The notes under the pieces were generated by a model. It did not search any database and was not told the DNA's origin. It was given only the letters and a program-made list of their open reading frames with translations. A stretch of 64,000 nucleotides of DNA from Halopseudomonas sabulinigri (lineage in GTDB: Bacteria; Pseudomonadota; Gammaproteobacteria; Pseudomonadales; Pseudomonadaceae): NCBI GenBank assembly GCA_011053055.1, contig DRHT01000030.1, positions 1-64,000 on the forward strand. Direction: 5' to 3'. Below are positions 9,265 through 18,399 of this stretch, piece after piece. Position 1 is the first letter of the stretch. Every line of letters begins with the position of its first letter. The position numbers and the translations under genes are program-made.

Positions 9265-10818
9265 ATGTTGATGTTGAAGCCCCATCCAGAAGAGCGCCGT
9301 ATTGCCCGACCAGCAGGGCAAGCCCCGATATACGATTTGGTGGTTATTGGCGGTGGAGTGAACGGCGCAGGGATCGCCAATGATGCAGCTGGTCGCGGGC
9401 TCTCTGTATTGTTATGTGAGCAACACGATCTTGGTTCGCATACGTCCTCCGCCAGCAGCAAACTGGTGCACGGCGGGCTGCGTTATCTTGAGCACTATGA
9501 GTTCAGGCTGGTGCGCGAGGCGCTGGGTGAGCGCGAGGTCTTATTGAATAAGGCCCCGCACATTATCTGGCCGCTACGTTTTGTGTTGCCACACAGGCCC
9601 CATTTGCGGCCGCGTTGGATGCTGCGTGCCGGATTGTTTCTTTACGATCACTTGGGCAAACGTACTACCTTGCCGGGGTCCACCGGCGGCCCGCTGAACG
9701 GCCAAGGGCCGCTCAACCCCGAGATCAATTACGCATTCGAGTATTCCGATTGCTGGGCTGATGATGCCCGCCTGGTGGTGCTCAACGCAGTGCAAGCAGA
9801 TAGCCTGGGCGCAGATATCCGGCCTTACACCTGCTGCGAGTCTGCGCGCCGTGAGGGTGATCTTTGGCAGGTCGATTTGTTGGTGGGTGATGATGTTCGT
9901 GAAACCGTGCAGGCTCGTGCACTGGTGAATGCTGCGGGCCCTTGGGCCGCACGAGTGATGGAACGGGTGGTGTCCACCCGCTCGCCCTATGGCGTGCGCT
10001 TGGTACAGGGCAGCCACATTGTGGTGCCACAACTTCATCACGGGCGTCAGGCTTATATTCTGCAAAACGAAGATGATCGCATCGTGTTTGTGCTGCCCTA
10101 TGAGGGCGAGTACTCCTTGATCGGCACTACCGATGTCGATTTTCAGGGTGACCCTTCTCAGGTGCAACCTACAGAGGAAGAGATCGACTATCTGTTGCAG
10201 GTGGTTAATGCGCACTTCAAGCGGCAATTGAAGCACGCAGATATCCGCCATCGATTTTCCGGCGTCAGGCCGTTGATCAGCGATGCCAGTGAAGACGACC
10301 CCTCAGCGGTCAGCCGTGATTACAGTCTCACGCTGGAAGGTGCGCCAGGAGAAGCGCCGTTGCTGGCCGTCTACGGTGGCAAACTGACGACTTACCGACG
10401 CCTTGCCGAGGCGGCCATGGAGAAGCTCAAACCCTGGTTCCCTGCGGCCAACCCGAGCTGGACTGCGGAATATGCCTTGGCGGGTGGCGACTTTGAGTCG
10501 CATGACAGCCTGAGTGGTGAATTGAAGGCTGAACATCCTTGGCTTACCGATCAGCAGATTGAACGTTTCGTACACTGCTACGGCACGCTGAGTCGGGTTT
10601 TTCTGCGCGGTATACGTTCGCAGGCAGATATGGGTGAGCAGTTTGGCGCGGGGCTAACGGAGCGCGAGATCAAGTACTTGCGTGAACGTGAGTGGGCGCG
10701 CGACCTTGAGGCGATTCTCTGGCGGCGAACCAAGTTGGGGCTGCATTTGAGTGCTGAGCAGCAAGCGCGGCTGCAGGCGTATTTACTGGAATTGGCGGGT
10801 GAGATTTTAGCGGTGTGA
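9265..10818 (+). CDS. glpD: Glycerol-3-phosphate dehydrogenase (FAD); start may be 9271
   Basis: YDLVVIGGGVNGAGIANDAAGRGLSVLLCEQHDLGSHTSSASSKLVHGGLRYLEHYEFRLVREAL; GGAG at 9261-9264. Confidence 0.96.
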   Translation: MLMLKPHPEERRIARPAGQAPIYDLVVIGGGVNGAGIANDAAGRGLSVLLCEQHDLGSHTSSASSKLVHGGLRYLEHYEFRLVREALGEREVLLNKAPHIIWPLRFVLPHRPHLRPRWMLRAGLFLYDHLGKRTTLPGSTGGPLNGQGPLNPEINYAFEYSDCWADDARLVVLNAVQADSLGADIRPYTCCESARREGDLWQVDLLVGDDVRETVQARALVNAAGPWAARVMERVVSTRSPYGVRLVQGSHIVVPQLHHGRQAYILQNEDDRIVFVLPYEGEYSLIGTTDVDFQGDPSQVQPTEEEIDYLLQVVNAHFKRQLKHADIRHRFSGVRPLISDASEDDPSAVSRDYSLTLEGAPGEAPLLAVYGGKLTTYRRLAEAAMEKLKPWFPAANPSWTAEYALAGGDFESHDSLSGELKAEHPWLTDQQIERFVHCYGTLSRVFLRGIRSQADMGEQFGAGLTEREIKYLREREWARDLEAILWRRTKLGLHLSAEQQARLQAYLLELAGEILAV

Positions 10819-10928
10819 CTTGGGGATTGTTAAGGTGGGCATGGCCAAGCATGCCCCCTAAACTCGCCTAAATCCGAAAACGCTGTCGATCTGCGGCTCA
10901 CGTTTGCTTGAAGCTCTATGTTGAAGCG

Positions 10929-11852
10929 TTAATCACTTCGCTTGGCGCTAACTCCTTCAAGCGTCGCAAACGACGTATCTTTGGCCGTCAGCAGAAAGTC
11001 CTGTAAGTACGACATCTCTAGCATGTCCTCGCGCACCGCCGCGTAAAGCGTGCCGAATAAACCCTCTGGCCCCAGTTTGCGAGCGCTGACGTAACCTTTG
11101 TTCAGATACTCGGCCATAGCCCAGTTGGGCAAACAACAAACACCCCGGCCGGAGGCAACCAACTGCATCATCATCACCGTCATCTCGGCAGTGCGTAACG
11201 TCGCAGGTTCGATGCCGGCAGGGTCGAGAAACTGTTTGAAGATATCGAGTCGTTCACGGTCTACGGGATAACTGATCAGGGTTTCACTGGCCAAATCCTC
11301 AGGGCGTACGTAACTCTGGCCGCTCAGCGGATGCTGATTGCTAACGGCCAACAGGGCTTCGTAGGTGAACAGCGGTACATAGCTGATGCCGACGATATCC
11401 AGCGGGTCTGAGGTGACCACTAAATCCAGATCACCGCGCGCCAAGGCTGGCAGCGGGGCGAAAAAGAAGCCGGAGGCAAAATCCACTTCAACATCGGGCC
11501 AGGCATTGCGGAACTGGTCGATGGTCGGCATCAGCCATTGAAAGCAGCTGTGGCATTCGATGGCCATGTGCAGGCGCCCAGCCTGGCCGCCCGCTAAGCG
11601 TTGAATATCTCGTTCGGCCTGGCGCACTTGTGGCAACACGCTGTCGACGAGGCGCAGCAAGCGCAGCCCAGCACTGGTAAAACGCACCGGTTTGCTCTTG
11701 CGCACAAACAGACTCATGCCGAGCTTTTCTTCCAAATCTTTCAATTGATGTGACAGCGCCGATTGCGTCAGATGCAAGCGATCCGCGGCTTCCACCAAAC
11801 TTTCGGCTTCGCGCAGGGTGGCAAGAGTGCGCAGGTGGCGAATTTCCAGCAC
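10929..11852 (-). CDS. metR: LysR-family regulator MetR
   Basis: LysR HTH (MLEIRHLRTLATLREAESLVEAADRLHLTQSALSHQLKDLEEKLG), divergent from metE. Confidence 0.92.
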   Translation of the reverse strand: MLEIRHLRTLATLREAESLVEAADRLHLTQSALSHQLKDLEEKLGMSLFVRKSKPVRFTSAGLRLLRLVDSVLPQVRQAERDIQRLAGGQAGRLHMAIECHSCFQWLMPTIDQFRNAWPDVEVDFASGFFFAPLPALARGDLDLVVTSDPLDIVGISYVPLFTYEALLAVSNQHPLSGQSYVRPEDLASETLISYPVDRERLDIFKQFLDPAGIEPATLRTAEMTVMMMQLVASGRGVCCLPNWAMAEYLNKGYVSARKLGPEGLFGTLYAAVREDMLEMSYLQDFLLTAKDTSFATLEGVSAKRSD

Positions 11853-11872
11853 GGCAGTGGCCTCTATTTGTA

Positions 11873-11916
11873 TGAGTAAAATTGAACTATAGCATGAGAA
11901 AGATGAGTTTGATTCA
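11873..11916. promoter_or_regulatory. Two candidate MetR boxes in the metR-metE intergenic region
   Basis: TGAG-TTTGA-TTCA at 11904-11916 (one mismatch to TGAA-N5-TTCA) and TGAG-TAAAA-TTGA at 11873-11885 (two mismatches). Confidence 0.5.
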
Positions 11917-11968
11917 GCAAGGATGGAGGCTCAGCATAGCGCCATTGATTCATATAACGGAGAACATC

Positions 11969-14251
11969 ATGGCGCTGGCACACAATCTGGGCTTTCCTCG
12001 CATCGGCAAGCAACGCGAACTAAAGAAGGCACTTGAAGCCTATTGGGCAGGCAACAGTGATTTGGCAACGCTGCAAGGCGTTGGTCGCGATCTACGCAAA
12101 ACCCATTGGCAGTTGCAGGCTGACGCGGGGGTGCAGTTGCTGCCGGTGGGGGACTTTGCCTGGTACGACCAGGTGCTGACCCACAGCTTGATGGTCGGAG
12201 TGATACCGCCGCGCTTTGAAGAGAATGCAGCGCCCAGCATGGACACCCTGTTTGCCATGGCGCGCGGTGTAAATAATGCTGGCAAGAGTACCTTCGCCTG
12301 CGAGATGACTAAATGGTTCGATACCAACTATCACTATCTTGTGCCTGAGTTTACTGCCGAGCAAACCTTCAGTCTGCAATGGACCCAGTTGTTTGAAGAG
12401 GTAGCTGAGGCGCAAGCGCTGGGCCATGCGGTTAAGCCAGTGGTGCTTGGCCCGCTGACGTATTTGTGGCTGGGTAAGGTCAAAGGCGAGAGCTTTAATC
12501 GTCTGGATTTACTGGAGCGGCTGTTACCCGTTTACGATCAGCTGCTAGAGCGTTTGGCAGATCAGGGTGTGGAGTGGGTGCAGATTGATGAGCCTGCGTT
12601 AGTGATGGATTTGCCACAGGAATGGAAAGTAGCTTATGAACGAGCCTATAACCAACTGCAACGCGCCCCGGTAAAACTGTTACTGGCTACCTATTTCGGC
12701 GGCCTGGAAGACAACCTTGGCCTCGCTTGTGCCTTGCCGGTAGACGGTTTGCACGTGGATCTAGTGCGCGCACCGGATCAATTATTGCTGCTGCTCGATC
12801 GCTTACCCGCATACAAGGTGTTGTCACTCGGAGTTGTTAACGGCCGTAACATTTGGCGTGCTGAGCTGACTGACCTCCTGGAGCTGCTGCGTAGCGCCGA
12901 GCAGCGTTTGGGCGAGCGCCTCTGGGTTGCTCCCAGCTGTTCATTACTGCACTGCCCGGTGGATCTGACGCAGGAAGATCAGCTGGACGCGGATCAACTG
13001 AGTTGGCTGGCCTTTGCACGACAGAAAGTAGAGGAGGTCGGTTGTCTGGCGGCTGCGCTCAATCGTTCGACGGATAGAGATTGGGAAGCGGAACTAGGCG
13101 CTTCGGCAGCGGCATGTGCGGAACGTCGCAGCTCCGCGCGTCGACATAACCCGCAAGTGACGGCCCGCCTGGCAGGCGTTACCGCAGCACAGGCTAAGCG
13201 TAACTCGGCGTATCCACAGCGGGCGGCGGCGCAGCAACGCAAACTGAATCTGCCTTTGTGGCCCACCACCACCATCGGTTCTTTTCCGCAGACCAGCGAG
13301 ATACGCGCTAGTCGCAGCGCTTACAAACGTAAGGAGTTGAGCGAAGCAGACTACGTTGCCGCCATGCAGGCAGAGATCGCCGCGGTGGTTCGCGAGCAAG
13401 AAACGCTCGGGTTGGATGTGCCGGTGCACGGCGAAGCTGAGAGAAACGACATGGTCGAGTACTTTGGCGAGCAGCTGGACGGTTACCTGTTTACCCGCTT
13501 TGGCTGGGTGCAGAGCTATGGCTCACGCTGTGTGAAACCGCCGGTGATCTTTGGTGATATCAGCCGGCCCAAGGCGATGACTGTAGAGTGGACGCGCTAC
13601 GCGCAGAGCCTCACCGACAAACCCATGAAAGGCATGTTGACCGGTCCGGTAACCATCCTGTTCTGGTCTTTCCAGCGCGAAGATGTCACCCAGGAAACCA
13701 GTGCAAGGCAGCTGGCGTTGGCCATTGGTGATGAGGTGCGTGATCTGGAGCAGGCCGGGATCGGCATTATCCAGATCGACGAGCCGGCTTTCCGCGAAGG
13801 CTTGCCGTTGCGCAAGGCTGCGCAGCCTGCCTATTTGAATTGGGCGGCTGAAGTATTCCGCCTAAGTTGTGCGGGTGTAACGGATGAAACGCAGATTCAT
13901 ACTCACATGTGCTACAGCGAGTTCAACGACATTCTGGGTTCGATTGCCGACATGGATGCAGACGTAATTACCATCGAGACATCGCGCTCGGACATGGAAC
14001 TGCTGGACGCCTTCGGTGAGTTCGCCTACCCCAACGCGGTAGGGCCGGGTGTGTATGATATTCACTCGCCACGCGTGCCCGACCGCGAAGAGATGCTGCG
14101 CTTGCTGCGTAAGGCGGCGGCGGTGGTGCCAGTGGAGCGCCTGTGGGTGAACCCGGACTGCGGTCTAAAAACCCGTGGTTGGCCGGAAACCCGCGCGGCT
14201 TTGGCGGCGATGGTCGGCGCTGCGCAGCAGTTGCGAGCGGAGGCGAGCTGA
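11969..14251 (+). CDS. metE: Cobalamin-independent methionine synthase
   Basis: [26 protein letters not shown]...[14 protein letters not shown]...[14 protein letters not shown]...HTHMCYSEF. Confidence 0.97.
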   Translation: MALAHNLGFPRIGKQRELKKALEAYWAGNSDLATLQGVGRDLRKTHWQLQADAGVQLLPVGDFAWYDQVLTHSLMVGVIPPRFEENAAPSMDTLFAMARGVNNAGKSTFACEMTKWFDTNYHYLVPEFTAEQTFSLQWTQLFEEVAEAQALGHAVKPVVLGPLTYLWLGKVKGESFNRLDLLERLLPVYDQLLERLADQGVEWVQIDEPALVMDLPQEWKVAYERAYNQLQRAPVKLLLATYFGGLEDNLGLACALPVDGLHVDLVRAPDQLLLLLDRLPAYKVLSLGVVNGRNIWRAELTDLLELLRSAEQRLGERLWVAPSCSLLHCPVDLTQEDQLDADQLSWLAFARQKVEEVGCLAAALNRSTDRDWEAELGASAAACAERRSSARRHNPQVTARLAGVTAAQAKRNSAYPQRAAAQQRKLNLPLWPTTTIGSFPQTSEIRASRSAYKRKELSEADYVAAMQAEIAAVVREQETLGLDVPVHGEAERNDMVEYFGEQLDGYLFTRFGWVQSYGSRCVKPPVIFGDISRPKAMTVEWTRYAQSLTDKPMKGMLTGPVTILFWSFQREDVTQETSARQLALAIGDEVRDLEQAGIGIIQIDEPAFREGLPLRKAAQPAYLNWAAEVFRLSCAGVTDETQIHTHMCYSEFNDILGSIADMDADVITIETSRSDMELLDAFGEFAYPNAVGPGVYDIHSPRVPDREEMLRLLRKAAAVVPVERLWVNPDCGLKTRGWPETRAALAAMVGAAQQLRAEAS

Positions 14252-14338
14252 CCGGCGGCAGCGGTTCTCCTGTGTTTTGCTTCAACCGGAACGCTGCAGC
14301 CTGTAGAGTAGCGGCCGGTTAACGAGCGGGAGCGCGTC

Positions 14339-15403
14339 ATGCAAGAACTGTTGCTACATTGTCGTCCAGGTTTTGAAGGGGAAGCTGCCGCAGAAATGCA
14401 GGAGCTATCAGCCGAGCAGGGTATCGCTGGCTACGCTATCGCACAGGATGGCGCGGCCGTGGTGCGCTTTGTCTGCCCGCAGGCTGGCGATGCCGAGCAG
14501 CTGATGCGCGCCATTCGCTTCAGTCACCTTATTTTCGCTCGTCAGTGGGCGGTGGGCAGTTGGCTGGACGTTGACCCTGAAGATCGCATCACCCCGATCA
14601 TCACCGCCTGTGCGCAGGGTCCGATTGCCTCCGAACTCTGGATGGAAACCGCCGACACCAACGACGGCAAGGCCTTGGCTGCCTTGACCAAAAAGTTGCG
14701 CGCGCCGCTCGAGCGCTCGCTCACCAAAACCCGCTTTGTGCGCCCCAACAAAACCGATCTGCCGCGCCTGCATCTGTGCTTTGAGAGCGGGCAGCGTATT
14801 TTTGTGGGTTGGTCCTGGGCAGATAACGCCGCGCCCTGGCCTATGGGTATTCCCCGTTTACGCGTTCCTAAAGATGCGCCTAGCCGCTCGACGCTCAAGC
14901 TCGAAGAGGCGTGGCACCATTTTATTCCGCGTGACGATTGGGATAGTCGTCTGAAGGCCGGCATGACCGCAGTAGATCTCGGCGCCGCGCCGGGCGGCTG
15001 GACCTGGCAGTTGGTTAATCGCTTGATGAACGTGATCGCCGTCGATAACGGCACCATGGATCGCAAGCTGATGGACAGTGGGCAGGTGGAGCACATTCAG
15101 GCTGACGGTTATATGTACAAGCCCAAGCATATGGTCGACTGGATGGTCTGCGATATCGTGGATAAGCCCGCCCGCAGCAGCGCGCTGGTCTCCAAATGGA
15201 TTGGCCAACGGCTGTGCCGTGAAGTCATCATCAACTTCAAATTGCCGATGAAGCGCCGTTATCAGGAAACCATGCAGTGCCTTGAGCATATCCAGTTCGC
15301 GCTGGACGAGGCGGGCATCAAGGCGGAAATATCCTGCAAGCAGTTATATTCCGACCGTGAAGAGGTCACCTGCCACGTGCGCGCTACCCCACGGGGCTAC
15401 TGA
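14339..15403 (+). CDS. rlmM: 23S rRNA (cytidine-2498 2'-O) methyltransferase RlmM
   Basis: MQELLLHCRPGFEGEAAAEM...AVDLGAAPGGWTWQLVNRLMNVIAVDNG; SAM motif. Confidence 0.93.
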   Translation: MQELLLHCRPGFEGEAAAEMQELSAEQGIAGYAIAQDGAAVVRFVCPQAGDAEQLMRAIRFSHLIFARQWAVGSWLDVDPEDRITPIITACAQGPIASELWMETADTNDGKALAALTKKLRAPLERSLTKTRFVRPNKTDLPRLHLCFESGQRIFVGWSWADNAAPWPMGIPRLRVPKDAPSRSTLKLEEAWHHFIPRDDWDSRLKAGMTAVDLGAAPGGWTWQLVNRLMNVIAVDNGTMDRKLMDSGQVEHIQADGYMYKPKHMVDWMVCDIVDKPARSSALVSKWIGQRLCREVIINFKLPMKRRYQETMQCLEHIQFALDEAGIKAEISCKQLYSDREEVTCHVRATPRGY

Positions 15404-15432
15404 CGCGGGGCTTGATTAAACGGCAGTTGAAC

Positions 15433-15717
15433 TTAGAGCGGTTCGAGCAGTGTAATGCGCTCTTGTTCCAGCAGGATCGGTGCAAAAGCGCCGATGCTGT
15501 CCTTGCGCGCTGCTGACTTTTCCCAGCGCTCCCAGGAATGCCGGTTCTGCCAGGTCACCGTGATAATGCGATGATTTGATTGTTCCAGGTCCTTGAAGGA
15601 CTCCCCGGAAATGAATCCCGGTGACTGAATCGCCGCAGACAGCACTTTGCGCGCGACTTCTTCATAGGGGCCTTCCAAGCCTTCTGCAATAACACGTTCA
15701 ATCAACACTTTGATCAT
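15433..15717 (-). CDS. Antibiotic biosynthesis monooxygenase (ABM) family protein
   Basis: MIKVLIERVIAEGLEGPYEEVARKVLSAAIQSPGFISGESFKDLEQSNHRIITVTWQNRHSWERW. Confidence 0.75.
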   Translation of the reverse strand: MIKVLIERVIAEGLEGPYEEVARKVLSAAIQSPGFISGESFKDLEQSNHRIITVTWQNRHSWERWEKSAARKDSIGAFAPILLEQERITLLEPL

Positions 15718-15858
15718 TCATCATCCCTTACTGTGGACGGGTGTAGGTGTATCGTCTTTTCGACTTGCCTTTTACCACTACCGTAAGTGTTGGCCCTGCG
15801 CGCGCGTCTGGCAAGCGCCAACTGAATTCTGGATAATCGGTACTTTCTTCGCGGGGCT

Positions 15859-16104
15859 ATGATCATGACTGAGCAAAACACTCTTCCGATGCTGGATACG
15901 CAGGGCCTGATGTGCCCGGAGCCGGTGATGATGCTGCACAATGCGGTACGTGACATGGCAGTGGGTGAGCTGTTGCAAGTGTTGGCTACTGACCCTTCAA
16001 CCCAACGTGACATTCCTAGATTTTGCGCTTTTTTGGGGCATGAGTTGGTGGAGCAAGGGGAAGCTGAAGGTGTGTATCGCTATGTGATTCGCAAAGCCGG
16101 CTAG
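15859..16104 (+). CDS. tusA: Sulfurtransferase TusA (start may be 15865)
   Basis: [45 protein letters not shown]; CPxP motif. Confidence 0.92.
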   Translation: MIMTEQNTLPMLDTQGLMCPEPVMMLHNAVRDMAVGELLQVLATDPSTQRDIPRFCAFLGHELVEQGEAEGVYRYVIRKAG

Positions 16105-16425
16105 TGCGCACAGCTTTAGATATCAGGGCCAGTGCCGCCGACGTGGTCTGAATTTTCTGTGTCTGAGCACCTTGGTTATATAAAGAAAGTGGATTGATAG
16201 GTTGCCGTTGGTCGCGGTTAATTACCCTGAGTTGCACCTGATGGATGTGTAGTTCATGATTCTCAATCGCAGTTTCTGCCATTTGGCCATCACCTGGTCT
16301 ATTCGCAGTCAAGTAAGGCCCTTGTAAAAAAGCCAACTACCTATAATTTTGCTCAGTCTCTCCCTATCGAGATCTGTTTCTGGTTGCCTCCCGCCTACGT
16401 TGGGACGCACCGTGTGTTTTTTAAT

Positions 16426-17739
16426 ATGGCTTTTTCAATGCGTGCTCAAAAATTCAGCTGGTTTGGTTCGTGCTTTATTGCGGGTGTTTTATTCGTCGTT
16501 TTTGCCTCCGCGTGGTGGCTTCATCCGCAACATGTTATCTCGGGTTTTGCAGTCTCGGCTCCGGCCAATGATCCACTCGTTGCTGCAGCTCAAGAACCCT
16601 TCTACCGCAGTCGATTTGCCTCTTCTGATCTGGAAGAGTTTGTTCATTCTTCGTCGCTGGCGCCGCTTCCCTCCGGCGCGCTTATGGCGGTTTGGTTTGC
16701 CGGCTCACGAGAGGGCGCGGCGGATGTGCAGATTCGCGCTTCGCGTTACGACCCCAGCTCAGCGGAGTGGGGCGATGAATTAGTACTCGCCACCCGTGAT
16801 TCCACCAGCAAAGCTACGCAAAGACATATCCGTAAGTTGGGTAACCCAGTTATTGCCCTGGCCCCGGACAACCGACTTTGGCTGTTCTACGTGTCAGTAT
16901 CCATAGGCGGCTGGGCGGGTAGTGCGATCAATGCCATGTATTCTGATGATCTTGGCGAAAACTGGTCTTCACCCAAGCAGTTGATTACCACCCCTTTTCT
17001 GAACATCAGCACGCTGGTGCGCAACGCGCCGGTATTTCATAGCGATGGCACCATTGGCTTGCCGGTTTATCACGAGTTTTTAGGCAAATTTGCCGAGTAT
17101 CTGTATATCAGCCCGGAAGGCGAGGTGGTGGATAAAAGCCGCATCAGTAAAGGCAATCATTCGCTACAGCCTACCGTGGTCACCATGGGCGAGCAAAACG
17201 CAGTGGCGCTGTTGCGTTACGCCGGAGAGACTCACCACAAGGTATTGGCGAGCCGCACAGACGACGGCGGGCAAAGCTGGAGTGAGCCCTATCCGGTAGA
17301 TCCGTCTAACCCTAACTCGTCGCTGGCGGCCGTTTCCATGCCGAATCACGGCTTGCTGGTTGCCTTGAACGACCTTGAAGACGGACGTTTTCGCCTGCGA
17401 CTCATGGGCACCGACGCAGGTCTGGATTCCTGGAAACCAGTCATTGACCTGGACGAGTCGCCCGATCCGCTGGGGCATCCGTTTAGTCCTGAGGTGTATC
17501 GCGAGATCATCGGAAACAAGTTTCAGCTCTCAAGCGGGCCGCGGCGTCAGGCGCTGGTCGAAGAGTTTCTGACCAACCTGGATCAGCGTGTGTGCAGCGC
17601 CAATGGCTGTGACTTCGAGTATGAGTATCCTTATTTCATCAAGAGCGTCGACGGCCTCTATCACCTGGTTTACTCATGGAACAACACCTTCATTAAACAT
17701 GTGACTTTCAATGAGTCCTGGTTGACGGGGCAATTATGA
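16426..17739 (+). CDS. Sialidase (BNR-repeat/neuraminidase-like) family protein with N-terminal TM
   Basis: Asp-box-like repeats (SDDLGENWSSP, RTDDGGQSWSEP); N-terminal hydrophobic segment. Confidence 0.8.
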   Translation: MAFSMRAQKFSWFGSCFIAGVLFVVFASAWWLHPQHVISGFAVSAPANDPLVAAAQEPFYRSRFASSDLEEFVHSSSLAPLPSGALMAVWFAGSREGAADVQIRASRYDPSSAEWGDELVLATRDSTSKATQRHIRKLGNPVIALAPDNRLWLFYVSVSIGGWAGSAINAMYSDDLGENWSSPKQLITTPFLNISTLVRNAPVFHSDGTIGLPVYHEFLGKFAEYLYISPEGEVVDKSRISKGNHSLQPTVVTMGEQNAVALLRYAGETHHKVLASRTDDGGQSWSEPYPVDPSNPNSSLAAVSMPNHGLLVALNDLEDGRFRLRLMGTDAGLDSWKPVIDLDESPDPLGHPFSPEVYREIIGNKFQLSSGPRRQALVEEFLTNLDQRVCSANGCDFEYEYPYFIKSVDGLYHLVYSWNNTFIKHVTFNESWLTGQL

Positions 17740-18353
17740 TGGCTGATCTGTGGTTGTCGCATCTGACGTTGGCACTGCTTGCGTTTCTTCTTACGCCGGG
17801 CTTTGGTCTTGGCGCTGTATGGCAAGCTGTTCGCTTGATGGTATTGCTGGCCCTTAGCTTTGTACCTATAGAGGGCCTTTCGCTGGCCGCTTATACGCAT
17901 AGTTTTACCGGCGATGCGGCGATCACTTCATTGGTCGCTCTGCTGTATTTGGCTGGGGTACGGGTTGGGCTTGTTCCGTGTATGGAACGGGCAAGGTCAA
18001 TACAGATAGTCGTGGTGATGGCTGCGTTAGGACTTTTTCTCTATCCCGCGACGTTGGGGCTGTCCTACTTTGATCCCTATCGGTTGGGATACCAGCCGCG
18101 TCATCTGATCCTCTTTATTGGCGTGATCGCCTTCGCCTTGCTGGCGCTGGGTAACCGGCTGGGCGCTTGCATGCTCGGTCTTGCCACGCTGGCCTTCAGC
18201 CTGGGCTTTAAGTCTTCGCCCAACTATTGGGATTATCTGATTGACCCCTTCATCGCCTTGTATAGCTGCGTGGCTGTGACTGGCTACCTCGTCAGGATGG
18301 CTTGGACCGGCAAGTCTGCAAAACGTGACACCAGGCTGCCCGCCCAGGCTTGA
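17736..18353 (+). CDS. Multi-TM membrane protein, unknown function
   Basis: Start overlaps the sialidase stop by 4 bp and end overlaps the next ORF; several hydrophobic helices. Confidence 0.75.
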   Translation: MMADLWLSHLTLALLAFLLTPGFGLGAVWQAVRLMVLLALSFVPIEGLSLAAYTHSFTGDAAITSLVALLYLAGVRVGLVPCMERARSIQIVVVMAALGLFLYPATLGLSYFDPYRLGYQPRHLILFIGVIAFALLALGNRLGACMLGLATLAFSLGFKSSPNYWDYLIDPFIALYSCVAVTGYLVRMAWTGKSAKRDTRLPAQA

Positions 18354-18399
18354 GGCTTTGGCAGTGGTACTTTCTCTGTTTGATAGGTTGAGGTTTGCA

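Noticed and set aside
10837-10856. gggcatg-gccaag-catgccc hairpin after glpD
   Set aside because: Short stem without T tract; insufficient to call a terminator.
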